Assembly (NCBI GenBank): GCA_027341705.1
Contig: DAIELO010000011.1
Coordinates: 1 to 14,225, forward strand
Direction: 5' to 3'
From: Caryophanales bacterium
Lineage (GTDB): Bacteria > Bacillota > Bacilli > Alicyclobacillales > SLC66
DNA length: 14,225 bases
In this document: positions 8,074 through 14,225 of the stretch, in pieces
Position numbering within the stretch: position 1 is the stretch's first letter
How the letters are laid out: the number at the start of each line of letters is the position of its first letter
Translations under genes and position numbers: made by a program
The notes under the pieces: model-generated
Databases searched by the model: none
What the model was told of the DNA's origin: nothing
The model's input: only the letters and a program-made list of their open reading frames with translations

Positions 8074-8477
8074 GAGGAGCGTGAGGATCTAATTTCATTT
8101 TTGGTACAGCGAGCAGCGGCAAGGAAGTATGGTCGACACTGTTCGGCGTAAAGTATTGCTTCATGTGGCAGCGCAAGGCCTGAGCATACAAAACATGTTG
8201 TGCCAACACCTATGGTGCAAGCAACACGAATGTCTGACAGCTTTTCTCCTATCAGAATTAAATGCGATTGAACCAGCATATGCTCAGTCACATTACGCTG
8301 AATCACTCCTGATTGGAGTCTGAGGCAGTTGTTCTCGATTAACACGGAGGGTACGCTGCCCCAAGGCAGAATAAAATCTTCAATTTTGTGCTCGCAGTCT
8401 AGTTCTTCGTTGATTACACCATCTCGGCCCAATACGACAGCGAGCACTTTCTTAGCCTGATATTCCATGCCGGTCAC
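8070..8477 (-). pseudogene. gmhB: Degraded D,D-heptose 1,7-bisphosphate phosphatase (gmhB relic), open but lacking key residues
   Basis: Intact GmhB is a HAD-superfamily phosphatase of about 180-190 residues that removes the 7-phosphate between the HddA and HddC steps. This frame encodes only 135 residues (132 from the likelier ATG at 8468). The start matches the family (KKVLAVVLGRDGVINEELD, then EDF) and so does the end (IGEKLSDI, GVGTT). In the DxDGVIN motif the first, nucleophilic Asp is Gly (codon ggc at 8429-8427, one transition from gac), and the Asp in the usual GDKLSD block is Glu. The middle is a short scrambled stretch around QSGVIQRNVTEH. About 50 residues are gone, including the Cys/His zinc loop and the conserved RKP segment. 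No frameshift interrupts it. It overlaps hddC by up to 26 bases and hddA by 4. It is almost certainly without phosphatase activity, but may still be translated and couple hddC to hddA. Confidence 0.8.
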
Positions 8478-9162
8478 AAAACCTCATGTAGTCCTCAGGA
8501 ACGCCTATGTCAATAAACTGACCAGCGATACAATAGCCGCTCACACAGCCTCGCGCAACCAGTAAAGGAAGTAAGTCTGCCTCTAAGGAGAACGAGCCTG
8601 TAGGATACTTATCAAACACAGCACTACATAAGCGATAAAGCCCGCCGTTGATAAGACCTGGACCTTCTTGCCCTTTTTCCAGAATTCCCCCGACATAGCC
8701 AGTATCATTTATCTCGACACTTCCAAATCGCTGTCGATCATTAACAGAAACCAGGGCCATACGGAACAATTCCCGCGCCTCACGGTTTAGTGAAGTTAAC
8801 ATCGGATCAAGGTCTCCTTCAATGTAGGTGTCTCCATTAACCACCAATACCTCATCCAATCCCAGTGTGTTCATTGCATAACGGATTGCGCCGCCTGTCC
8901 CGAGCGCATGGTTCTCAACTACAAAACGAACATCTTCTCCGAGATGACCTTGGGTAATCTCATGGATCACTTTATCAGCTAAGTGTCCGAGTGATAGTAC
9001 CACATCATTTATACCAGCCTGCTTCAACTGAGCTATCTGAATTGCGAGAAAGGGCCTCCCCCCAATCGGTGCTAAACATTTTGGCAAATCAGTAACAACT
9101 GTACGCAGGCGTGTTCCCAACCCTCCTGCAAGTATGATACATGTCCTAGGTTCTTTGACCAT
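8452..9162 (-). CDS. hddC: D-glycero-alpha-D-manno-heptose 1-phosphate guanylyltransferase
   Basis: A nucleotidyltransferase of 236 residues from the chosen start, the usual HddC length. It joins D-glycero-alpha-D-manno-heptose 1-phosphate to GTP, giving GDP-heptose and pyrophosphate. It has the sugar nucleotidyltransferase signature ILAGGLGTRLR (10-20) with the following K28 in TDLPKCLAPIGGRPFL, NGDTYIEGD (109-117) with the metal-binding Asp, INGGLY (171-176) and FIDIGVPEDY (216-225). The frame stays open upstream to an ATG at 9285. The extra 41 residues are unlike any HddC I know, and a promoter candidate lies downstream of that ATG, so I start at 9162 (MVKEPRTCII). There is no clear Shine-Dalgarno sequence. 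The 3' end overlaps the gmhB relic. A mannose-1-phosphate guanylyltransferase is the alternative, but the short length and the hddA partner favour HddC. Confidence 0.88.
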   Translation of the reverse strand: MVKEPRTCIILAGGLGTRLRTVVTDLPKCLAPIGGRPFLAIQIAQLKQAGINDVVLSLGHLADKVIHEITQGHLGEDVRFVVENHALGTGGAIRYAMNTLGLDEVLVVNGDTYIEGDLDPMLTSLNREARELFRMALVSVNDRQRFGSVEINDTGYVGGILEKGQEGPGLINGGLYRLCSAVFDKYPTGSFSLEADLLPLLVARGCVSGYCIAGQFIDIGVPEDYMRFCDRHGISG

Positions 9163-9560
9163 AACTTTAGAGCCCAAGGGTAGCGACGTTAGCTTTCTCA
9201 CAATATTATGATATGCATAAAATATACGACCAATCAATATATAACACTTTAGAAAGCGAGGAACACGATTCGAAGACGCATGCAAGCGTGATCATTGCCA
9301 GCATCTTCTCTCCATATAGTGCAAATGATATCACTTTCACTGATTCGCACACAACGAATCTGGAATGAGCATTTATGAGCAACCAGAGATAATAAAAACG
9401 GCGCAGGGATGCACGCTGTACCAACTTTAATCATGTCGCAACAAAGTATTATGGAGATTAGTTAAATAGTCGGTCTTGAAAATCCGTATTTAAAACTTGA
9501 AGAATACCACTAGGGGTCGTTTCCCTTGGCCCTAGCTTAACTTAATGAAAGCACTGTATC
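9163..9560 (-). other. About 400 bases between the transposase remnant and hddC; no recognised gene
   Basis: Two overlapping minus-strand frames are open here: 9434-9249 (MIKVGTACIPAPF...) and 9285 running into hddC (MHASSNRVPRFLK...). Joining them by a frame change near 9260 gives a longer product with some hydrophobic stretches. I recognise no domain in it. It may be a decayed gene, displaced sequence beside the insertion remnant, or non-coding. The first 60 bases upstream of hddC are AT-rich and hold a promoter candidate. Confidence 0.4.
9208..9237 (-). promoter_or_regulatory. Possible promoter for the hddC-gmhB'-hddA genes
   Basis: On the minus strand TTGATT (9237-9232) and TATCAT (9213-9208) are separated by 18 bases, matching the sigma-70 consensus at 4 of 6 and 5 of 6 positions. 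Transcription would begin near 9200, about 40 bases before the hddC start chosen at 9162. A local promoter here would make biological sense, because about 1 kb of dead transposase separates hddC from the gene upstream. This is pattern matching in AT-rich DNA only. Confidence 0.35.
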
Positions 9561-10490
9561 GATGATTATATTTCAACGTCTGGTGTCCCTGCTACACATA
9601 ACACAGCATGGATAGCATCGCCTATAGCACCTTTCAACCAGCAACATCACACCCTGCAGTCACCCTTGAGATGTTCCAATAACTGGTTCAATGGCAGTTC
9701 GTCGTTTCATCATCTTGCGCTGTACGTGGGTCATGCAGCGCAGTTTGCCCAAATGAAGGCTCTCAACCCCAGGGATAGTGACACCTCGGCATCCCTTCTC
9801 CACCAACACCCGCTTAGGTTGTGGAGGCTGTGGTATATCCTGTAGCAGAATCGTGGTTTGCTTGATCTGTTTTTCCAAAATATGCCTGCCATACGGATTA
9901 TCTGGAAAGGTTCGCACCCACCACCTAACCTTGTAGAACTGTAGCTGCTAAGAAGGACTTAACACCAAATTCGTAGGGTTGGCGAGCCTTTCCCTTGCTG
10001 ATGCACTCCACTTCAAGTGAATGCAAGGCATAAATCTTGTTCTTGTCCTTGCGCACCTGGATAAGCAACTTTTCAATACGGCTCAGCATCTCAGTCTGGG
10101 CGGCTACCACATCATGTTGTTGTGCAAAGCACGTAGCAACTTTCCTACGATGATAGTACGCTAACGTTTATAGCAATATACATGCGCTTGTACTGCTTGG
10201 CATGAGCATAGCGTGCCAAGCCTGTAGTCTCGGATCTTCCCCTTTTTAACAAAGGTCTGCTTCAAAGCCACGCCACCGTGTTTAGCTAACTTCACCAACT
10301 ATTCCAGCAACTGGCTATCCGTAGAATACAGCAATCGCTTTTTCCATCACGAGGACCTGTTCCAGATCAGCCACACGCACAGCCATTATTGTCACTGCTG
10401 CTTCGATAGTCTTGACCAACACATCATCTGCACCAGCTTCGCTATGTTAAGGTTTAATGCGTTCGCCAGTAGTACCAAGGTGGGGTTAAT
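9560..10490 (-). pseudogene. Decayed IS5-family transposase
   Basis: Read on the minus strand across several frames, pieces of one IS5-type DDE transposase appear in the correct order: KTIEAAVTIMAVRVADLEQV (near 10415-10355), VMEKAIAV, TDSQLLE and LVKLAKHGG (near 10350-10270), RYAHAKQYKRM (near 10220-10185), KNKIYALHSLEVECISKGKA then RQPYEFGVK (near 10050-9955), FPDNPYGRHILEKQIKQTT (near 9910-9855), KGCRGV, then RRTAIEPVIG (about 9700-9671) and LKGAIGDAIHAVLC in another frame to about 9590. Frameshifts and stops separate them. The usual VDTTVMEKAI is reduced to VLVMEKAI, losing the first catalytic Asp, and DKGYRG has become EKGCRG, so transposition activity is lost. It lies between the GT-C gene, whose last codons it seems to supply, and hddC. 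Terminal inverted repeats could not be identified, so both outer limits are approximate. Confidence 0.8.
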
Positions 10491-12010
10491 AGACTCTCAA
10501 GAAGACCCTTACTATCAATTGCTGCATTCTCAACCCGGCTGGACGCACAGATTTTTTCGACGCTCGGCATCGCCATATTGCTATACACAGCGAGTGATGA
10601 ACGCTTAGACCATTGTACTGTGCATAAATACAAAATATGTCTGTTAATCAGCCATTTTGCCATGAACCTTTGGTTGTGACCTTCTACGAGAGAACCGGAT
10701 TTATCACGATAAAGCATGATAACAGAGGGGTTGTATTTTTCTAATATTGCTGTAGTCAAACCATATTTGGCAACTAGTTTGCTACCCAACCCAATATAGT
10801 CCAGATTGTTCAGTTCCGAGTTATATGGAACAATCCCTGCATCTGCTATTGAAATAACAGCATTATGTGGCAAGTCATTTTTTAATGCCATACCCAATTC
10901 AGCGTGTGCATTAAGTAATTTTGGATAATACAAGATTGTTCCAATTACACTTTTTGCATTAATTATTGAAAAAATACCAAAAAAGATTATAGGGAATGTT
11001 TTTAATATGAAGTCATTTGAGATCAATGCGTTGGTACATGTTCCGTTATTGCATTGGTACACATTATTTTTTCTATTTATTAAGCTGTTTAGCACAAGCG
11101 CCAGAGGCGTTACAATATGGTAGGCGAAGCGACCGGCGTAATCCATCATTAGATCTGATTTTGAGTAGTTTACTGCCATTGCACCAAATAGCGCCAAACA
11201 AAGAACAACAAATGCTTTATTATTTTTTGGCATAATAGAAACAGGGAGAAGGCAAACCGTAAATAGCGACAGGCTAAGTAGGGAAATATTTTTCCCTACT
11301 TTAATATAGAATGAATTAGGAAGTGCTAGGCCAAAGTATGTAAAATTAAAGAGCAAGAATGCTGCAATTACCGATGACAGAGCAAAAAACTCAACAAATA
11401 GGCTTGACGAAAAATAAGATCTCGCCTTTGCTGGATCTTCCTTGACACTTTTCATCCACTTGCCATGATTGAAATATAGAGGAAGCAACAATGCCAATAA
11501 CCATGACTCAGGGCGAGTAAAAAAAAGTACTAAAGCAAACGCATACGACCAATTTTTGTTATTATTGTATGCTGATATTAAGGAACCTGCCAACAGGGAT
11601 GCAAATAAAAATGTCTCAAGCCCAGCAAAAGAATGAATAATACTGAACGGATTCACCAGAATAAGGACTGCAACTACAACGCCCGAGAAATTTTGTTTCT
11701 TTGAAAAAGAAAGCACAGCTATAACTGTTATTAGTAACGAAATAATCTTAAAAAAGAATACCACATTAAAACCAAGCACTGCTGGAATTATGCTTAACGC
11801 AGCAAATATCGGATTAGTATATGACTGAGTTTCATCAAAGCCTGATGGGTTATAATTCCAATGACCAAATTTAATGAGATTAAATCCATACCTCCAAGTT
11901 ATAAAAGCATCATCCACAGTATACCTAGAAAATATCCAAAAAGAAATGAGCCCGATAATTGCTATCATTACATACAAGATTGATTTATGGCGACAATATT
12001 TATTAATCAT
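10454..12010 (-). CDS. GT-C-type polytopic membrane glycosyltransferase, 3' end altered by the IS5 remnant
   Basis: A 518-residue inner-membrane protein. After a first helix (about 10-28) comes YTVDDAFITWRYGFNLI with the Asp-Asp pair expected in the first periplasmic loop of GT-C enzymes, then NYNPSG and TQSYTNPIFAAL, as in AftB-like and PMT/ArnT-like transferases. Eight to ten further hydrophobic segments follow, with FAGLETFLF near 130 and FTRPESWLLALLLPLY near 164-179. A C-terminal soluble part contains AVISIADAGIVPYNS and a LDYIGLGS block. The family transfers sugars from polyprenyl-phosphate donors in the periplasm, so this enzyme may add a side-branch residue to the growing glycan. The last codons (TPPWYYWRTH) lie where transposase sequence begins, so the native end is probably lost or changed. 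Base use is strikingly AT-rich compared with wzz upstream. It is the first gene after the ops leader. Donor and acceptor are unknown. Confidence 0.75.
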   Translation of the reverse strand: MINKYCRHKSILYVMIAIIGLISFWIFSRYTVDDAFITWRYGFNLIKFGHWNYNPSGFDETQSYTNPIFAALSIIPAVLGFNVVFFFKIISLLITVIAVLSFSKKQNFSGVVVAVLILVNPFSIIHSFAGLETFLFASLLAGSLISAYNNNKNWSYAFALVLFFTRPESWLLALLLPLYFNHGKWMKSVKEDPAKARSYFSSSLFVEFFALSSVIAAFLLFNFTYFGLALPNSFYIKVGKNISLLSLSLFTVCLLPVSIMPKNNKAFVVLCLALFGAMAVNYSKSDLMMDYAGRFAYHIVTPLALVLNSLINRKNNVYQCNNGTCTNALISNDFILKTFPIIFFGIFSIINAKSVIGTILYYPKLLNAHAELGMALKNDLPHNAVISIADAGIVPYNSELNNLDYIGLGSKLVAKYGLTTAILEKYNPSVIMLYRDKSGSLVEGHNQRFMAKWLINRHILYLCTVQWSKRSSLAVYSNMAMPSVEKICASSRVENAAIDSKGLLESLLTPPWYYWRTH

Positions 12011-12343
12011 GGCTATTCTTATAATTCTCTTTTAATAAAAAATTAAACAAAATAACATTCGCCAACACTGCCAAAAATGCGTGATGTTTTGGAAAACCAT
12101 GAGGTCCATTCAATAATCTTGCATTGAGTGTCGTGACCCGACTATTGTCAACATTGATCAATCTGCCCATCTTAATCTCAAGCAAACCCATGTCTCCCAA
12201 TCTCATCCGCATTACTCAGTAGCAATCGCATCAGCTAATTGGTGCTAATTGTAATCCAGAGAGTTGACAATATGCTTTTAGCAATCTGCGTTGGGCTTCC
12301 TGTCCAGGAACAACAGCACTCGTAAGAATATTTATCGTTCTTA
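12011..12343 (-). other. Untranslated leader between ops and the GT-C gene; no recognised gene
   Basis: About 330 bases separate the ops element from the start codon at 12010. A 69-codon frame (12212-12003) overlaps the GT-C start by 8 bases, but its product has no recognisable domain, and its upstream part lies in what should be transcribed leader. A short leader peptide coupled to the next gene cannot be excluded. A long 5' leader between ops and the first gene is normal for RfaH-controlled operons. No riboswitch-like structure was recognised. Confidence 0.4.
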
Positions 12344-12347
12344 CAAG
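12319..12347 (-). other. Leader stem-loop overlapping the 3' end of ops
   Basis: The minus-strand transcript can pair CUUGUAAGAA (12347-12338) with UUCUUACGAG (12328-12319). This gives a 10-bp stem with one G-U pair and a 9-base loop. No U-run follows, so it is not an intrinsic terminator. The first four bases of the 5' arm are the last four of the ops match. It could affect pausing or later RNA folding just downstream of RfaH loading. Confidence 0.5.
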
Positions 12348-12355
12348 CTACCGCC
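12344..12355 (-). promoter_or_regulatory. ops element (RfaH recruitment, JUMPstart-type)
   Basis: The minus strand reads GGCGGTAGCTTG, preceded by further Gs. It matches the ops consensus GGCGGTAGCNT in full and the classical E. coli GGCGGTAGCGTG at 11 of 12 positions. In gammaproteobacteria ops pauses RNA polymerase and recruits RfaH, which suppresses Rho-dependent polarity in long operons for lipopolysaccharide core, O-antigen, capsule and toxins. The position fits: same strand as the operon, inside a gene-free leader, and about 330 bases before the first sugar gene. The bases just upstream (TAGTGTAGCCCTTGCTGATG) loosely resemble the rest of JUMPstart. RfaH dependence is inferred from the motif. 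Confidence 0.75.
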
Positions 12356-12802
12356 CCGCCGTATCACCATCAGCAAGGGCTACACTAACTATTGGGAGGA
12401 CATTTTAACCAATTTTTCCATGCCCATGAGATAGCAATGATACCTGAAACCATATCATTTGGCACATGCCGTCGCAAAAATATTTTTAAGAAGGAGAAAC
12501 GCAGCAAGTAATTGGAACTGAAATCGTCGATCCTGATAATTGAAAATTTGTGACAAAAAACAACCATAAATTTTTTAATGCTTTGTTTTGAGTGATAATT
12601 TACAGATATTTTGATATTGCTGGCGTTGCATAAAATGGCACTTTTTCGATTAATAAATCTACAATAACATGCAAAGCATGGTAGTGACGTGGCATTTGTC
12701 AAAACTCACCCACACATATTTAGTTTATCAATAGCCACTACCATCATAACAAGAGAGGAGCAATAGCGACATACCAACGTAGCCGCTTAGCCCTTAGGGG
12801 CA
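12356..12802 (-). other. Gene-free regulatory stretch between wzz and the ops element
   Basis: About 450 bases, mostly AT-rich. One frame is open (12702-12385), but its product is rich in Cys, Phe and Ser with no recognisable domain. The stretch more likely holds the promoter for the ops-led operon. No other structure beyond the promoter candidate and the hairpin after wzz was recognised. Confidence 0.45.
12449..12477 (-). promoter_or_regulatory. Possible promoter of the ops-led sugar operon
   Basis: On the minus strand TTGCGA (12477-12472) and TATGGT (12454-12449) have the ideal 17-base spacing, each matching the sigma-70 consensus at 4 of 6 positions. Transcription would start near 12442, placing ops about 90 bases into the transcript, a typical distance. 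Other weak boxes (for example TAAAAT near 12405) exist in the same region, so the exact promoter is uncertain. Confidence 0.3.
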
Positions 12803-12812
12803 TTAGGGGCTA
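12788..12812 (-). terminator. Hairpin at the end of wzz, weak terminator candidate
   Basis: TAGCCC (12812-12807) pairs with GGGCTA (12793-12788) across a 13-base loop that includes the wzz stop codon. An alternative, tighter form pairs GCCC with GGGC around CTAA. There is no downstream T-run. It might slow polymerase or mark the boundary between the wza-wzz unit and the ops leader, but it does not qualify as a clear intrinsic terminator. Confidence 0.25.
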
Positions 12813-13951
12813 TTTATAAGATGTTTCTTTAAGTTTATTATAGTTTGGGAGATGGCTATCCAGATAATTGAAATGATGAGGCCTAAAAAAGTAGCCATAA
12901 TCGTGATCACAGCCCGCTTAGGTTTGGCTTTAAACTCAGGTGGCGTAGCCTTATCTAAGACCTGAATCACAGGATAATCCTTGGCTTCATCGACCTTAGC
13001 CAACTCATACTGTTTGTACATCATCTCCAGCACCGCCTGATTGAACATCACCTCGCGGTACTTTTGCAGATAGTTGATACTATCTTGCGACATCGGTGCT
13101 CCTGAGCTTTCATCTCCCAGTCCTTGTAATTTAGCTTTGAGGCTTTGCAGTTCCTGTTGCAGACGTAAAAAATCAGGGTTGTGCTCGGTCGCTCCAATCT
13201 GCATCGCTGATAATTCTACTTCTTTAGCTGCAATCTGAGCTCGGAGTTGTGCATTAGAAACCGCAATTTCCTTTTCCTGAGGATAGACCTGTATCCATCC
13301 GGCTCTTGACTGTAATGAGGCTAAATCCTGCTCAGCTTGCGTGAGTTTGGCCTTGGTTTGATCAACCTGTTTCTCAAAAAACAAACGCTTCTGTGAGGCT
13401 TCTGTAATCGCCAGGGTAGATACCAGTTTATTGAGTTCATCGACACCGGCATTAGCCACAGCCGCTGCACGTTGTGGGCTTTTGTCCGAGAACTCAATAT
13501 TGATCATGCCACTTTTCTTATCTGCCGTGGCGACAAAATTCTTGGCGAATTCCTTACGGGTCTTTTCCAAACTCTTGAGCTTGTACTCAGCCTTGAGATT
13601 AAACTGCTGAATCAAGGCATCTTCTGCTGTTCGACTCTCCAGCAAGCCTATATACAGATCAGCCGGACTTTTAAGTCCCGCGGCTCCACCTGCCAGCCCT
13701 GATAGCGCGCCCAACTGTCCCAACATGGCAGCCGCTGAGGATTCACTCTTCTGTGGCGGCATGATCGTAGCTGTGGCAGTAAAAATCGGGGGCAATATAA
13801 AAGCCACGGCCACACCGATCAGACCCGCCATCAGGGTTATTAATACTATTTCCTTCTTATGCTTAGCCAATACAATAAGCAGATCGAGAAGACTGATCTC
13901 ATCGTCATCATAGCTTGACGCTGAATTGATGGGGGATTGCTGGCTATCCAT
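12803..13951 (-). CDS. wzz: Wzz-type polysaccharide co-polymerase (chain-length determinant), no kinase domain
   Basis: A 382-residue inner-membrane protein that sets glycan chain length with Wzy and may link to the export channel. An acidic cytoplasmic tail leads into a Wzz-type N-terminal region with the first membrane helix at about 34-53 (IVLITLMAGLIGVAVAFILP). The periplasmic domain follows, with an unusual Gly/Ala/Leu-rich stretch (MLGQLGALSGLAGGAAGL, about 76-93) and a long coiled coil at about 185-275. The Pro-rich TPPEFKAKPKRAV just before the second helix (about 350-370) is the family's C-terminal signature. There is no Wzc-type tyrosine-kinase domain after it. The start codon overlaps the wza stop as TGATG, so the two are translationally coupled. 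It ends before the ops leader, suggesting the wza-wzz pair is a separate or upstream unit. Confidence 0.9.
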   Translation of the reverse strand: MDSQQSPINSASSYDDDEISLLDLLIVLAKHKKEIVLITLMAGLIGVAVAFILPPIFTATATIMPPQKSESSAAAMLGQLGALSGLAGGAAGLKSPADLYIGLLESRTAEDALIQQFNLKAEYKLKSLEKTRKEFAKNFVATADKKSGMINIEFSDKSPQRAAAVANAGVDELNKLVSTLAITEASQKRLFFEKQVDQTKAKLTQAEQDLASLQSRAGWIQVYPQEKEIAVSNAQLRAQIAAKEVELSAMQIGATEHNPDFLRLQQELQSLKAKLQGLGDESSGAPMSQDSINYLQKYREVMFNQAVLEMMYKQYELAKVDEAKDYPVIQVLDKATPPEFKAKPKRAVITIMATFLGLIISIIWIAISQTIINLKKHLINSP

Positions 13952-14225
13952 CAGATCAACCCCGCAATCTTCAGGGTAGCTACCCCGATACCCATATTGA
14001 AAAAGACCTGAGTCCAGTCCATAAAGGTTTTCAGGATAGGCGTTTTATCTGCTTTCTCAGGAACAACCACCGTATCACCCGGCATCAGGCGCATGTGATC
14101 AAAGTGGTTGAAGAAAAACCCATCGGTATTTTGTTTGCTGACCACGGAACCATCAGCTCGCAGGACATAGATTCTTCCTGTGTCAGCATCGCGCATAGGT
14201 CCTCCGGCAGCGGCCAGGTAGTCGC
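13951..14225 (-). CDS. wza: Wza/SLBB-type polysaccharide export protein, C-terminal part
   Basis: Only the last 91 codons or so are in the window. The frame is open to the right edge, reading DYLAAAGGPMRDADTGRIYV, so the ATG at 14196 is internal. This is the end of an SLBB (soluble ligand-binding beta-grasp) domain with the expected R-I-Y-V-x-R-A-D-G-S-V strand pair and MRLMPGDTVVVPEK. A short C-terminal helix (WTQVFFNMGIGVATLKIAGL) follows, as in outer-membrane export proteins of the Wza/OPX family. These form the oligomeric channel through which capsule or exopolysaccharide leaves the cell. It is directly coupled to wzz. Signal peptide, lipobox and the main export domain lie outside the window. 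Confidence 0.88.
   Translation of the reverse strand, partial: DYLAAAGGPMRDADTGRIYVLRADGSVVSKQNTDGFFFNHFDHMRLMPGDTVVVPEKADKTPILKTFMDWTQVFFNMGIGVATLKIAGLI

Noticed and set aside
9163..9285. A 41-residue N-terminal extension of HddC from the ATG at 9285
   Set aside because: The extension is unlike the family, whose members begin just before the LAGGLGTRLR motif, and a promoter candidate lies inside it. The internal ATG at 9162 gives normal length.
12003..12212. A 69-codon minus-strand frame overlapping the GT-C start
   Set aside because: It has no recognisable domain and no clear ribosome-binding site, and it lies in the leader downstream of ops. A leader peptide remains possible, but the sequence does not support calling a gene.
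12335..12420. A toprim-like reading (LADGDTAGR) in one minus-strand frame
   Set aside because: The frame is broken by a stop within the ops motif and has no further primase or topoisomerase motifs. The resemblance comes from the ops-containing leader sequence.
12385..12702. A 105-codon minus-strand frame between wzz and ops
   Set aside because: Its composition is rich in Cys, Phe and Ser with no domain or homologue I recognise. The region is better explained as promoter and leader.
12788..12812. TTAGGGGC direct repeat at the end of wzz as a recombination or attachment site
   Set aside because: Only two short copies spaced by two bases are present, with no integrase or second copy elsewhere in the window. 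The hairpin explains the pattern as well.
1..14225. CRISPR arrays, tRNA or rRNA genes
   Set aside because: No regularly spaced repeats and no tRNA or rRNA sequence were recognised on either strand.

Overview
The window is almost wholly a cell-surface polysaccharide (O-antigen or capsule, Wzx/Wzy type) biosynthesis locus. Every intact gene is on the minus strand, so the biological reading order is from the right edge to the left edge. A good match to the RfaH-recruiting ops element (core GGCGGTAG) in the untranslated leader of the sugar genes points to a gammaproteobacterium. The mid-to-low GC and eroded IS5- and IS1634-type transposases fit an accessory, horizontally mosaic locus. I cannot name the species.

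Layout in transcription order: (1) the 3' end of a Wza/SLBB outer-membrane export gene (14225-13951) and a Wzz-type chain-length gene without a kinase domain (13951-12803). (2) A gene-free stretch of about 0.8 kb (12802-12011) holding a possible promoter, the ops element at 12355-12344 and a stem-loop that begins inside ops. (3) An AT-rich gene for a large GT-C-type membrane glycosyltransferase (12010-10454), whose 3' end runs into a decayed IS5-type transposase (about 10490-9560). (4) An activated-heptose module: hddC (9162-8452), an internally deleted gmhB whose nucleophilic Asp is Gly (8477-8070), and hddA (8073-7027). (5) After a gap with a possible terminator and promoter, an RmlD-like SDR (6794-5904), a GDP-sugar 4,6-dehydratase-like SDR (5885-4854), a hexapeptide acetyltransferase (4821-4255), a Wzx flippase (4255-2759), a Wzy polymerase (2701-1472) and a GT4-like glycosyltransferase (1488-427). 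(6) At the left edge, a broken IS1634-type transposase on the plus strand, whose recognisable sequence stops within a few bases of the glycosyltransferase stop codon.

How the genes fit together: HddA and HddC, with a GmhB phosphatase, make GDP-D-glycero-alpha-D-manno-heptose from the GmhA product. The dehydratase and the second SDR are then placed to turn it into a GDP-6-deoxy-heptose or a related deoxy sugar, as in the known Yersinia, Burkholderia and Campylobacter 6-deoxy-heptose clusters. The sugar would be transferred, possibly O-acetylated, flipped by Wzx, polymerised by Wzy, sized by Wzz and exported by Wza. No gmhA and no priming transferase are in the window. The local gmhB looks dead, so the 7-phosphatase step would need a copy elsewhere, for example the one that serves lipopolysaccharide core heptose.

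The main points of interest are the gmhB relic kept inside a chain of overlapping genes, the ops element with its overlapping hairpin, and two mobile-element scars that mark where the cluster has been rearranged and may have cost two glycosyltransferases their C-termini.
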